The notes under the pieces: generated by a model | The model's database searches: none | What the model was told of the DNA's origin: nothing | What the model saw: only the letters and a program-made list of their open reading frames with translations | Part shown: piece after piece, positions 1 through 10,351 of the stretch | How positions within the stretch are numbered: the stretch's first letter is position 1 | Layout of the letters: the number at the start of each line of letters is the position of its first letter | Position numbers and translations under genes: made by a program | Origin: Cephalopachus bancanus | Taxonomy: Eukaryota; Chordata; Mammalia; Primates; Tarsiidae | Length of the DNA: 64,000 nucleotides | Direction: 5' to 3' | NCBI GenBank assembly: GCA_027257055.1 | Contig: JAPVLO010000007.1 | Span: 6,882,001-6,946,000 of the forward strand

Positions 1-225
1 GATTGCTTGAGCCCAGGAGTCCAAGGTCAGTCTGGGAAATATAGCAAGATCTTGTCTCTACAAGAACATTTGAAAATTAGCCAGGTGTGCTGGTGTGTGC
101 TTGTAGTTCCAACTACTCAGGAGACTGAGGCAGGAGGATTGCCTGAGCCCAGGAGGTCGAGGCTACAGTGAGCTGTGATCGTGACCAAGTGAAATCCTAA
201 CTCAAAAAGTAAAACACAAAACAAA
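1..225 (+). mobile_element. Alu, partial, old J-like
   Basis: The window opens inside the left arm (GATTGCTTGAGCCCAGGAG), runs through CTTGTCTCTACAAG, an A-rich linker and the right arm (TGAGGCAGGAGGATTGCC, GAGCTGTGATCGTGACC) to a tail beginning AACTCAAAAAG. It is heavily diverged. The right arm has lost part of the CACTGCACTCCAGCC segment. Confidence 0.85.
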
Positions 226-424
226 CAGGATCCTCACTGCACCCAGAACTCATTCCAGGCCCTCCTCCTTCCTAAGACCCACAAAGGGACTTGAGCTTGT
301 CACCACTGCCAATCATGTTCCCTCAATTCATGTCTGTCTCCCTGGAGTAAGAGCAAAAGGTCTGTCACACAGAAGCCTGAGATCCAGGGCCAGCAAATCT
401 CATCTACGCAGACATGTCACCTGC

Positions 425-650
425 CCAGAGGTGTTGGCAAAGCCGGTGACATTTTCCCAAAAGGAGCAGACGGTATCTTAGACTTTGTGGGCCACACACC
501 AGACTTATAGTCCGTGCTGTGTATTCTTCCTTGACTTTTTATTTTTATAAATGTCCTTTATGTTTAAAAACATTCTTAGTTCAAAGTCTGCATAAAGACC
601 GGTCCTGGGCCAAATTTAACTCTTGGTGACAACTGCCCACCAGTCGCCAA
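425..650 (-). mobile_element. hAT-Charlie non-autonomous element, MER58-like, degenerate
   Basis: TGTTGGCAAA near the left end, GACTTTGTGGGCCAC, a Tdominated centre with AAAAACATTCTTAGTTC, and GGGCCAAATTTAACTC near the right end recall the order of motifs in MER58-type elements. It is very diverged and the ends are approximate. Confidence 0.5.
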
Positions 651-1369
651 CCTAGGCGAAGACCCAGACACAAGAGAATGCACTGAGTGGACAAAATGAG
701 ATGTCACAAAGCCCAGACTGCAGTCTCATGGCCCCTCTCTCTGACTGGTGTTATTCATCCTTGACATACAATCGAGACAGTCTCTATGACCAGCTTACCA
801 GCCCCTGGGGCCCAGAGGAAGCATCAGTCCCTAGGGACTGCCTGACTTGAGCTCACACCCACCCTGCATGTCAGGTGAGGCTCTCACCTGCCACTTGCTA
901 CTGTGGATGCCAAACCTCAGGATGCCCAGGTTACTGGCTGCTGTGACCAGCACTGCTATTGATAAGATTGACATCTCCACCACCATCATCATCATCAAAA
1001 TGACAACATTCAAAATATGGTCAGAACACCAAACCCTGGAGGCCCAGAGGTCTCTAGCCTCTAACCAGACTCAGACAAAGTTCCACACACGCCTGCAGTC
1101 CTGGACTCCCCCACCTGCGTCTGCAGCCCAGAGGCCCTTGGGGGGCTTTTCTGGGCTGTGCTCAGAGCTCCAGCTCATAATCATGTTCAATGAAAAGTTG
1201 CAGTTCCCAAAATAGCCCTGGTGGCAGGGCCGTTGCTAAGAAACGCCGGTTTGGGGAGGGGAGGGCTCAGGCCCGCCCCTCTGGCTGTGTGTAGTCTCCC
1301 CTGCAGAAGGGAGCACAGGACAGCATGCCTGCTTGTCATACCAAGCAGCCACAGGGAGGGGGAGTGTGC

Positions 1370-1465
1370 CCCAACACGCACACACCCGCACACATATGCA
1401 CAGTGCAAGCACATATGTGTACACTTAATGCACACACGTGCATGAGCCAGTACACACACATCCCC
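1370..1465. repeat. Degenerate CA-rich tract
   Basis: Broken runs of CACACA with inserted CACATATG and CACACGTGCATG. Decayed microsatellite. Confidence 0.7.
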
Positions 1466-3177
1466 AGGCAGGAGTTCCTACCACATGGAAACCAGACAGA
1501 CCTGATTTGTCACCGTCCAACTCCCTGAGGAGAGACTGCCTGTCAGTCTCAGGTCACTGAGCACAGCACCAGGGTATTCACTCTTTTTTTAGATCCAATG
1601 ATGGGGTATGAAATTTCTCAACTTAAGAAAACATCCAGTCAACATGTACAAGGAGATGGAGGAAAGTAATTCAGAAATGTCAATAGCATCTGGCACAGAG
1701 GCCAGAGGAAGGGGGCTGGAGAAGAGGCCTCTTTATGCCAGAGATGCTGGTCTGCCCTTACTGCGTCATGGTGACTCAGAGGAGGGCAGGCAGGACAGTG
1801 AAGACAGTGAAGGCAGGAAGGATTCTCTTCTCCCCTCTCCACAGCCACCTGGCCCCATTTCGTGCATCTCATGATGCCACATACAGGGTCATCCCTAGAT
1901 CCTGCAGAGGACAGAGTTACAGGAACGAGAGGACAAGAGGAGGGTCAAAGAGGTTCATAAAATATACCTGTCAATCGTATCTATCCTTGAACAATACCCT
2001 CAGGGGAGAGCAAACATGTGCCCTGGACACAGCCTTCTCTCCCTGGGGACCCGTGGACTCTCCCACAGGCCTATCTGGAGGCCAGCTCACTCTGGAGGCC
2101 AGCACACAGCATCAAGCTGCCTGACTGTTCCATGGGCAACCTCGTGGGTGACTGACATGTGCATGTGTGTGCATGTATGTGGGGCAGAGGGCACTCCTGG
2201 GACTGTCCTGGCCAAGAAAGCTCAAATGCAAGCTCCTGGGGCTGCCCATCCATTCTGGAAGGTGGCTGGCCGGGGCCCATCTCTGAGGTCTGGGCCACAG
2301 CACAGCAGGCTTGGTGAGGGCCACAGGAGGGCGCCCCTGGCTGCAGATTTGTCCTTACCTCGCTGGAAGCAGGAGGCGGCTGAGGCCAGATTCCTGAACC
2401 AACCCAAGAAAACCCTGCTGCCCCCACCTCCCACCCCCCACCCCAGAGGGAGTCATCACACCCACAGAGAAGGCTGCACTGGGCTCCCACCCTCTGGTGG
2501 GGGCTCTGAACCAGCTGGCTCCAACACTCCCGGCCCACAATCCCAATCAGACCACAAGAGGACCCAGGTGATCCCAGCACCAGTTCCCATTTAGACAGAC
2601 AGCCTGACCTGAGGGGGACGTTGCCCCAGTGAGAAGCAGTATTTTCTAAGCAAGTATAGGATGGGAACCCGAGTGCACAGGAAGGGTCCAGCCGGGAGCC
2701 TGTGCTGCACACTTATATGTATCCTCTTATTACAGGACGTTTATTTCAGGTAACACACAGGGAAGGATGTAAGAAGCACAAAAAGGTCCACAGTGAAAAG
2801 CACCTCCCACCCCACCTCTCCACCCACCAAGAGCCAACCCCTGTTGTCTGATCCTGGTGTTTCCCAGCAGAGACACCCTGGTCACTGCAGACCCCAGTGC
2901 TTGCCCAGTGGTACTTCAGGCTCCAAGGCCTCTGCCACCCCAACCCCTCTCCCTCCTCCTCATTGTTTCCGGCCCCACCTACTCTCTCCAGGTCCCTCCA
3001 GGGCTCCCCTGCCCTCCACCTTCTACCTTGGGGCCTTGCCCTTGATGCACCCTCAGGTTGGATGCACTCCCCTCTTCCCTGCACCTTTGGCATCTCAACC
3101 CTCCCTGCATTTAAGTTCAAGTCAGCTGTGATGGCTTAGGAAGTACTGCTGCAAGTTGGGTCTCCGCCCCCAGCACC

Positions 3178-3262
3178 TAATTTAACTGTTGCCCAAGCCT
3201 CAGGGTTTTTTAAGCTCCCCAGGTGACTCTAATGTGCAGTGAACCCTGCACGCCAGACTGTG
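3178..3262. mobile_element. MER5-like hAT fragment
   Basis: The core GCTCCCCAGGTGACTCTAAT followed by GTGCAG is typical of MER5-type elements. Only part of the element is visible. Confidence 0.45.
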
Positions 3263-3419
3263 TCCTCCTTCCCACCTTCTAACCCTGCTCACACCAGCCC
3301 CCCAGCAGGTCAGGGACTGTCCTGCATCACACCCATCTCAGTGATGACTTTGTATCCACTCGTGGGATTATACAACTGAACAGTGCATTCTGGGAGACCA
3401 ATATTATGCTCACCCATGT

Positions 3420-3490
3420 CCTCACCAGCCAACATAGACCTAGCATGTAGTAGGCCCTCAACAAAATGTTGTTGCATCAATTCGTGGGTG
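3420..3490 (+). mobile_element. L2/MIR tail-like fragment
   Basis: CCTAGCATGTAGTAGGCCCT followed by CAACAAAATGTTG resembles the common L2/MIR 3' end (TAGTAGGYRCTCAATAAATG). Confidence 0.45.
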
Positions 3491-3570
3491 TATTTTCAGT
3501 TATCGAGGAAAGAAAGTATGTTTCAGGCCACTTAGTCCCTGGTCCATAACTTAGCAAATGAGAACGAGTG

Positions 3571-3913
3571 ATGGAGCCAGAGACTGGCAAACCACAACCT
3601 CATGGACAAGACAGCCCAGTACCTGTTTCATACAGCCCCACAACAAGAAGGGACTTGACATCTTTAAATGGTTGACCAAAAAAAAAAAAACAACCAAAAG
3701 AAAAATAATAGTTTGTAACCCACGAAAATTACGCAAAATTCAATATCGGGGTTTATAAATAAAGTTTTATTGGAACATGACCATGCCCACGCATTTATGA
3801 TTGTCCGTGGCTGCTTCTGTCCTGCAACAACAGAGGAGTGTAGTGCCAGGATCTGTAGGGCCCTCAAAGCCTCAGGTACTTACTCTTTCCAGAAGAGGTG
3901 TGCCCACCCTGAT
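3571..3913 (-). mobile_element. hAT non-autonomous element (MER20/MER58 class), near full length
   Basis: Starts GAGACTGGCAAACCACAACC, contains TTTAAATGGTTGACC plus A13, then AATAAAGTTTTATTGGAACA and GGCTGCTTCTGTCCTGCAAC, and ends AAGAGGTGTGCCCACCCTG. The two ends are imperfect inverted repeats of the CAGGGGTNGGCAAAC type. Confidence 0.75.
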
Positions 3914-4100
3914 ATAAAGGAATTCTCTAAAACAGCTGCTGTGTGATGTCACCATCAAGCACATGGAAGCCACAGAGCACCCTCCACAGCAGGACATGCA
4001 TCACCCTGTAGGTCTGGCTGTGGCTGAACGTTTGTCTCTGGCCTCCCTTCACCAAACAAAGTCATCTTACAACACTTCAGAGTTGAAATAAGCCAGACTG

Positions 4101-4395
4101 GCTGGGCTCAGTGGCTCAGCCTGTAATCCCAGCACTTTGGAAAGCCAAGGCAAATGGATTGCATGAGTCCATGGGTTTGAGACCAACCCAGCTAACTTGG
4201 CAAGACCTCGTCTCTATAATAAATCAAAAATTAGCCAGGCATGGTAGTGCACACCTTTAGTTCCAGATACTCGGAATCCTGAGGTGGAAGTTTCATTGGA
4301 GCCTATCAGGTTGACACTGGGGTGGCTGTGAGTGTGCCACTGCACTCCAGCCTAGGCAACAGAGTGAGACTCCAACTCAAAAGAAAGAAAGAAAA
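4101..4395 (+). mobile_element. Alu dimer, lineage-specific type
   Basis: Left arm has GTGGCTCAGCCTGTAATCCC (one base shorter than the usual GTGGCTCACGCC) and GAGTCCATGGGTTTGAGACC. It is followed by CTCTATAATAAATC, a right arm with GGGGTGGCTGTGAGTGTGCC, and the tail GACTCCAACTCAAAAG. Flanked by near-identical direct repeats, AAGCCAGACTG at 4090 and AAGTCAGACTG at 4396, so insertion by target-primed reverse transcription is well supported. Confidence 0.93.
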
Positions 4396-5898
4396 AAGTC
4401 AGACTGCATTGCTCCAGAAGTTTTCCTCTTTAGTTTTTCAAACTATAAGTTTATTTTTGACAGGAACCAAAGTATGTCTCTACCTGCTCTTTATTCACCA
4501 AAAACTTTTTTTTTTTAGAATACATGACAAACAGGCTTAGTGTTTCCCTTTTCCATCTCCTTCCCTAAGATCAAAGTAATGCCTATTTGCTGCATATTAA
4601 AAATACCAGAGTTTGGCACTTTTTTGGTCCCATCCAAATTAAAATGGTCCCAATTTCTACCTCAGCAATGACATTTCACCGAGTCTGAGAGCCAGAACGG
4701 AGTGTTGAACGTCTGAATGCCACAGAGCCTGGTAGCAAGCTTTCCTTTTCCGTATAAGGTTTTATTGTTAGTAGTAAGCAATTTCCCATGCAGGTTTCCC
4801 CTGAAGATGGCGTCACCAAAATACCTCACTCTTTGACTCTAAAGAAAAGAACTGATGACAAAGACTTAGGTCCACAGCGGGGTTTGTGCGCTAGCAGGCC
4901 CAGCTGTGTAAAATCTGGATTCATTTACTTTGTGAACTTTCATCCTAATTCCTGATATTGGGCCAAATTACAAAGACACAAGTGATATTTTAAGGCTGAA
5001 AGGGGGAGGTAGGAATTCGATCTGTTCACACAGGCCTCAGGAAATTGACTCTGCGTGACCGGATTCTTTAAATCAGGAGGCAAGGGCTAGGTCCAGCTCT
5101 AGAGAGGCTTCCAAGCAGCAGTAGTTTTGAGACTGTGACTCTCTGAGAACTGGAAAGCACCAAGGATCAGCGTCAGCATCTGGGTCCTGCACTTGACGTC
5201 CACAGGGACCCACCACAAAAGAAAAGGACCTGGGAACTAGAGAATTCTGCTCAGCTAACTCCATGAGTGAAAATAACCAGACTTTCTGAAAAGTGCACAC
5301 AAAGATGATTGTGTAGACACCACTGAGCTTAAGCTCTCTAGACCAGAGACCAGGATTTGTGTTGGGTCTCCATATTCACACTACCTGAGCCTGCACAACC
5401 ACAACTACCACATAGACCCTCATGCTCTTCATCTGCAACCTAGGGATGACCATTGTGCCCGGTCCACAAGGACACTACAAGACCAAAGAGACAGAGCAGG
5501 CAGAATGTACCACACAGACCTGCATGCTGTGTGACTGCTGAACTCAGGGTGGTAGTGGGAAGAGGGGATGACGGAAGTAAAAATAATGTGTTCAGAATTT
5601 AAATGTGAATACGAAAAGACTAAGACTGCAAAAAAACAGAGACCATTGCTACCACTTCAGAGGAATCTGGACAAACCTCTAGCTCCACCCACATCGGCTC
5701 TGTCACACATTCTGGGAAGCAACCCTGCAGCTCAGGGACAAATTCTCCCACACCCTGGGTGCTGAACCCATGGCTCCTGGCTTGGGGAACATCCTCTAAC
5801 CCTGCAGACTCCATTCGGGTCTGGCCTTCACATGTGGACACAGTCTCTGTGTATTCCATTCTGTGGCTTCCCTGGGCTGCTGGGAGCCACCCCATGGG

Positions 5899-5950
5899 GT
5901 TCCCATCCACACCCAGTTCCCATCCACACCCGGTTTCCGTCCACACCCTG
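5899..5950. repeat. 17-bp tandem repeat, three units, beside the RPEL exon donor
   Basis: Three consecutive copies of GTTCCCATCCACACCCR, the third with two changes. They begin 15 bases into the intron after the donor of the 5966-6043 exon. On the PHACTR3 strand they read GGGTGTGGATGGGAAC, giving several GGG triplets. Confidence 0.85.
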
Positions 5951-5965
5951 GCAGGCCCCACTCAC

Positions 5966-6043
5966 CCTGCTCCATCATCTCCAGCAGTCCCTTTTTGATG
6001 AGCTCCTCGCGGCCCTGCCGGCTGGCCATCTTCTTCTCCAATG
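5966..6043 (-). CDS. PHACTR3: PHACTR3 internal coding exon carrying the N-terminal RPEL motif
   Basis: Read on the minus strand, an acceptor (TGTGTGTCACGCAG) is followed by 78 nt and a donor (GTGAGTGG). The exon adds two bases to a split Ala codon, then 25 codons starting LEKKMASRQGREEL and ending LLEMMEQ, then one base of the next codon (phase 1-1). The residues match my memory of PHACTR3, where this segment is the N-terminal RPEL motif. RPEL motifs bind G-actin, and in PHACTR proteins they compete with importin for the neighbouring basic region; PHACTR proteins also bind PP1 through their C-terminus. The RPEL signature here reads RQGREEL, with Gln where the name-giving Pro stands. The frame joins the exon at 10190-10351 as TCT-G|CA (Ser-Ala). 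I recall human as KKMAGRQ; here it is KKMASRQ. The donor could also be placed one base earlier. CpG-rich codons (CGG, CGC) stand out from the intron. Being 78 nt and in phase, it could be skipped, removing just this motif. Confidence 0.93.
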
Positions 6044-6469
6044 CTGCGTGACACACAAACATCCAGGTGAGCCACAAGCATCACTGGGCCCTGTCCACAC
6101 CACAGCGAGCACCAACGACCAACGTCAAGTTTACAGACCAAGGGCGGTGAGCCAGCAGGTGCCTCGGGGCAGTGGCCTGCCAGGTGAGGTCCATTTGTTC
6201 AGCAATTTCAACCTTTCTTCCTAAGCATCTGCCGAGCCATGTGCATAGGACACAGCTGAGGGAAGCACGTGCAGTCAATTTTACAGCAATAACTTCTATG
6301 ATTTGCTGGGAAAGCACTTCCACGAGGAACACCCTCTACACTGCTTCACTGGCTCTTCCACCCCTTTCCAGGTGCTCCTGAACTTACCTGCCAAGAAGCA
6401 CGTCCTTTCTCTGCCCTGGAGGACTTTTATTTGGCCTTGTTAGCCTTAGCTGAATGAGTCCTGACTACC

Positions 6470-6660
6470 TGAATGTCTATGCACAGACCAGAGTCTTCAC
6501 ACAACCCTTCCACTAGGGGCTCTTCCAGAGAGCCCAGGTAACACTTTTGAAGACTCTCCCAGACAGGCAGGAAGGGAGGAGGCCAGCCCCCGCCCCGCCC
6601 CAAACACCAACCTGTTTACCAAATCTTGCCAGTTCCTCCGTCGGGGTAGCCCTTCCTGTT
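6470..6660 (+). repeat. Inverted repeat, left arm (partner 7341-7530)
   Basis: The reverse complement matches 7341-7530 along most of its length. Shared blocks include AGGAAGGGCTA, GGAGGAA, GGTTGGTG, GGGGGCTGGCCTC, TTCCCTTCCTGCC, TTCRAAAG and CTGGTCTGTG or a close form. The family is not recognised. Confidence 0.75.
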
Positions 6661-6974
6661 TCCCCATCCCAGAGTAAACCACCCCATGTTCTCCTGCTTC
6701 CCCTTCCCATCACTGGTGGGTCTTAATCCCCTTCTTTTCTCTAACTGTCCAGAAAATCCTTTGACTACAAGTGAACCTCCATTTGTAAATACAAGACTAC
6801 ACAAACACTTGGGTTCTTTCTTTGAAAGATGCAGATAAAATTCCTGCCGCTGAGCCTGGGTTACGAAGGGCCCATGGGTTCTGTGAGTGCAGGAGTTCTG
6901 CCAGAGACCTGGACCATCAGAGCCGGCCCACAAGGCCAGCTATGCCTAGAACAGAGGAAGTAGACGACAGTGAA

Positions 6975-7250
6975 ATCATTTAATTTATTCCAAAGCATTA
7001 CTGAGCACCTGCTATGTTCCAAGTGCTGAACTAGGTGCCAGGGAGTCCCTGGGGACAAAACCAATCCAAGCCTCACCTTCATGAGGTATGGGCTCCAGGG
7101 GACAGCAGGCCATGATGATGAGGTATTCATTCAGTGGGTGGAAACCAGTTATATATTTATCGAGCATCTACTGTGTGCCAGGCACTGTGACAGGCTTGGG
7201 GGTACAGCCGTGAGCAAGACAGGCACAGACTCTGCCCGAGGCCAGCATAT
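6975..7250 (+). mobile_element. Old LINE-type fragments, two copies of one motif
   Basis: ACTGAGCACCTGCTATGTTC with AAGTGCTGAACTAGGTGCC, then about 150 bases later TCGAGCATCTACTGTGTGCC with AGGCACTGTGACAGG and GTGAGCAAGACAGGCACAG. This phrase is common to old mammalian LINE/SINE fragments. Exact family not determined. Confidence 0.5.
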
Positions 7251-7340
7251 GTGGGAGGACAGATGGCACCTCTCTACAAATGGGAGAGTGAGATAAGTCA
7301 GAACCAGGGGGCTCTGAGATGAGGGTAGGGGCTCTGGGGG

Positions 7341-7530
7341 AGTTAGGAAGGGCTATTCTGATGGAGGAATTGACAAGAAATGCCGCACCGGGGTTGGTGG
7401 ACAGGATGTGGGGGCTGGCCTCTTCCCTTCCTGCCCATCGGATAGATTCTTCGAAAGCTGTTAGCCAGGGCTTATTGGAAGAGCCTCTGGTACGAGAGTT
7501 GCACAAAAACTGTGGTCTGTGACTAGATGC
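7341..7530 (-). repeat. Inverted repeat, right arm (partner 6470-6660)
   Basis: Direct reading shows AGGAAGGGCTATTCTGATGG, GGGGGCTGGCCTCTTCCC, TTGGAAGAGCCTCTGG and CTGTGGTCTGTGAC, each mirrored in the left arm with scattered, mostly transition differences. Confidence 0.75.
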
Positions 7531-8334
7531 CAGCCCCAATCAGGACACACTTAGCAAAGATGGCATGGCTTGGACAGCCCGATGGCTTCCCTGAGACTCG
7601 TTACCCCAGAGATAAAGGGTGATTAGGGGTTCCAGACACAGCAGGAAAATGACATTCTCAGGCAAAGGGAAAATAACTGCCTTTCTGGAGACCCAATTTC
7701 CAAGCCCATTTCCAGGAGCCAGAACTCTGGCTGACACTGACAGATGGCACCCTGACTTTAGGAGGAGTAAGAGCTGCAGTCCCAAGGAGGAGGACCTGGT
7801 GAGGGTCCCGAGAGTGAAGCAGACCCACTGCCTGACACTCACGGGCAGCGGGCTGGGTGGCCCAAGAGGTCAGGGCATCCTCTGCAGTGTGTCAGTGGCC
7901 AAGTGCATCTGAGACCTCCCTGGGACAGGCATGAATGGTGTGGCCGATCCTTACCTGCCAGGCCACTGCCAGCTCTGTGTTTCCTTAAATTACCACTTCC
8001 CTCCCGCTAAGGATGCCTATGAGATCAGGGGTCTGATGAAACAATGACACTCACACTTGGAGGGGAAGAGGAGCCTGGGATATGTAAAAATGTAGGGCTG
8101 TTCCCCAAATTTCCAAAGGCCCAAGTGAGGGGCCCGAAGGTATAGCCCCTGGAGATGTTAACCAGAGACACCCCCAACCCCCTTACAGGGCCCCAAGGCG
8201 TCCTGATATGAACCTACACAGCACTGTGGGAACTGCAGGGCCCAGAGTCCTCAGAGGACAAAGCTCAGCCTTCCAATTCCACAGCTGGAGTGCAGGACTT
8301 GCTGAGTGTTGGGGCCCTCGAGGTCACAGAGGTC

Positions 8335-8710
8335 ACCCTGCTCCAGCCCCTTGGGCTTTTCTCTCCTGCACCTTCCCCAGGTAAGCACCTTTGCGAGGAC
8401 TGTTCCCACTGCTATGATGCTTGTCCCTGTCTTTCTTGAGGGCCCAATTACATCTCAGCTCAACGTGGCCTCCTCCCCTGGGTCTTCTCAGACCTCCGCA
8501 GACTCCTTCCTCCCCAGGGCCTGCTCAGCTTCTCTGCAGCCCCCACCGGAGTCTGTCACTGACTCGTGTGTGCTTACTTGGTCACTTGCTGCCGTTGTTA
8601 CCTGACTGACTGCCCACCCTGCAGAAAGCCCTGGGTGGACAGGGCCTGGGCACCTCCCTTTCCTAGATGCCCAGCACATAAGAGGTGCTCAAGATTTGCT
8701 GAATAAGGAT
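8335..8710 (+). mobile_element. L2 3' end fragment
   Basis: A pyrimidine-rich body (CTCTCCTGCACCTTCCCCAG, CTTCTCAGACCTCCGCAGAC, CCAATTACATCTCAGCTCA) leads to CCCAGCACATAAGAGGTGCT, CAAGATTTGCTGAATAAGG, the usual order of L2 3' motifs. Confidence 0.65.
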
Positions 8711-9224
8711 GCTTGTTCTGATTGCATTTTGATGAGGAGAATTCACCAACCAACATCTTGGGTGGTTGAAAACCTAATTCTGTAAATCATGCAAAAAAGT
8801 GTGAGCAGAGGCTCTGCTGTTGGTATCAGCCCCCATCCCAGCCCCCTCCAGGCCCTTACCACCCCCACCGCAGGGCCTGGGCACCATAAGCTCATTTGCT
8901 CTGTCTCTTCCAGCCTTAGTGCCCTGGAGTCTGCTCCTTCTCAGAGCTGGGAAGGAAATGGGGACCCTGGGGACTGCGAGAGGCAACAGCCTGAGACAGG
9001 CACTTAGTGGGCAGTCTCCGAGGCCCAGGACTAATTCCAAGTGAGATGCTCTCTCACTAATTGTTTTCAGCCACAGCTAATAGGCGTGTGGCTAAGAGGT
9101 GGAACCTGAGAGGTCAAGGGGACATTTCCTCTGGGGTTTGCTTCTCAGGACACTCTGCCATCCCCTCCAAGAGACCAGAGGATGCACCAGACCCTGCAGG
9201 CCAAGGTTCAGAACCCAGACCCGC

Positions 9225-9310
9225 AACTGCTGGCTATTGGACACCAGGTGAGTGACTTCCCCTCTCTGAGGCTGTGTGCCCATTCGTAAGACAGGATCAC
9301 TTCGAACACC
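9225..9310 (+). mobile_element. MIR core fragment
   Basis: GTGAGTGACTTCCCCTCTCT, GAGGCTGTGTGCCCATTCGT and AAGACAGGATCACTTC follow the MIR core order (lose-the-lead, CTGAGCCTCAGTTTCC-type segment, then a GATAAT-type segment). Confidence 0.5.
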
Positions 9311-10189
9311 AGCCTAGCGGTGGCGCTGAGGGTTGGGTTGGCTCCTGGGTACCCAGTGCTGGCGGGATAGGCTCTGCTGCTATGTCCTCTTAGGGCCACT
9401 GGCTTTCTTGTCATCATTGCATGTGTCTACCCTTCTGTGATTCAGTCTCATGGCTGCAGTTTCCAGGTGGACTCCGAGGAGGCAGGGACCATGGGACAAC
9501 CTGTCGCAACCCAGCTTCCCTCAGTGCTGAGACTGCAGGGGTGTATGGATGCAACTAAGGGTGCATGGGGAGCCTTCTGGAAGCACTGGTGGGCAGGTAT
9601 TAGGGTGGGTGTACAAGATGGGCTTAGAAGTTGGTGGGCTGACTCTGTTCTCCAGTAGGTAGAGAGGCCTGAAGGTGTCAAGGGCGATCTGAGGGCCTTG
9701 ACCCTCTGAGTCACCTGGGAGGTGCTTGGGAGTGGCGGGACTCTGGCCCCACCCTGGGCTAACAACTAACCCCAAATCTGTGGGCTGGGACCCAGACCCA
9801 GCATCTTCAAAGTGGGATTGCAGATGCAGGATGGTGAGGCCAGGGCACATATGGGTGGGCACTTGTTCCTGAGTGAGGCTAGCATCTTGGCCCGGCCCTG
9901 CATGAATCAGTCTGTGTTTTGAACGAGGTCCCAGGTGACTCGTGGGCACCTTAGGGTGTGGGTAGAGCATCCCATGTGGGGGGCCCAGTGCTGACCCACC
10001 TCCAGGCCTCAGGATGGCCAAGTGGGACCTGGAGGGGCCAGTGGGGGCAGCTCTCGGTCATCAGAGGCTACATAGCACCGCCTGCCCCTCCTACATGGGG
10101 GCAGGGAAAACACAGACAAGCAGAGGCAATAGCACCATGACAGTGACACCAGCCCCTGACCACAGCCTGCCCCAATACCAGGTGCTCAC

Positions 10190-10351
10190 CAGACGTTGTC
10201 TGCTTCAGTTTTTCGTTTTTCTTTTTCCTCCATTTCCAGGGCTTGAAGATTCGGCCCAGGGTGGCCAGTTTGCTGTTCCTCCTCACAGGGGGAGTTCGAA
10301 TCCCTGAGACCAGATACTCGGAGCGCACTGGGGGAGTTTGATCCATCTCAT
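10190..10351 (-). CDS. PHACTR3: PHACTR3 internal coding exon with basic RIFKPWKWRKKK segment
   Basis: On the minus strand a good acceptor (CTTCTGTCTTCCAG) precedes 162 nt, ended by a GTGAGC donor. The reading frame completes a split Asp codon and then runs 53 codons: EMDQTPPVRSEYLVSG, IRTPPVRRNSKLATLG, RIFKPWKWRKKK, NEKLKQTTS. This is the conserved N-terminal block of PHACTR proteins. The basic stretch serves as a nuclear-import and membrane-type signal next to the first RPEL motif. I recall human PHACTR3 as PPARPEYLV here, against PPVRSEYLV in this window, which fits a non-anthropoid primate. The in-frame ATG at 10346-10344 sits in GAGATGG, a good Kozak context. From memory, a human isoform of about 518 residues starts at this Met, so this exon may be the first coding exon of some transcripts. 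An out-of-frame ATG lies at the first exon base. Phase 1-1, with length divisible by three. Confidence 0.93.

Larger units (their letters stand above)
1..5965 (-). other. PHACTR3: PHACTR3 intron, downstream of the RPEL exon (partial)
   Basis: No further PHACTR3 exon was recognised on the minus strand here. The next exon would begin with the rest of an Asp codon split after G, and no such exon with an acceptor was found. Contents are an old Alu (1-225), hAT elements (425-650 and 3571-3913), a lineage-type Alu (4101-4395), small MER5/L2-like scraps, and repeat-free sequence. Repeat-free stretches longer than 300 bases are 651-1369, 1475-3177 and 4540-5898. Long open frames at 2016-2594 (+) and 2071-2712 (-) lie in GC-rich sequence and resemble no protein I know. 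Confidence 0.8.
6044..10189 (-). other. PHACTR3: PHACTR3 intron between the basic-segment exon and the RPEL exon
   Basis: A 4.1-kb intron defined by the two exon assignments. It contains no Alu. It holds an inverted repeat (arms 6470-6660 and 7341-7530), old LINE-type fragments (6975-7250), an L2 3' end (8335-8710) and a MIR core (9225-9310). I see no supported feature in 7531-8334, 8711-9224 or 9311-10189. Confidence 0.8.

Noticed and set aside
2071..2712. Open frame of 213 codons on the minus strand, overlapping one of 192 codons on the plus strand
   Set aside because: Two overlapping open frames on opposite strands in GC-rich DNA, with low-complexity Pro/Ser/Gly content and no known motif.
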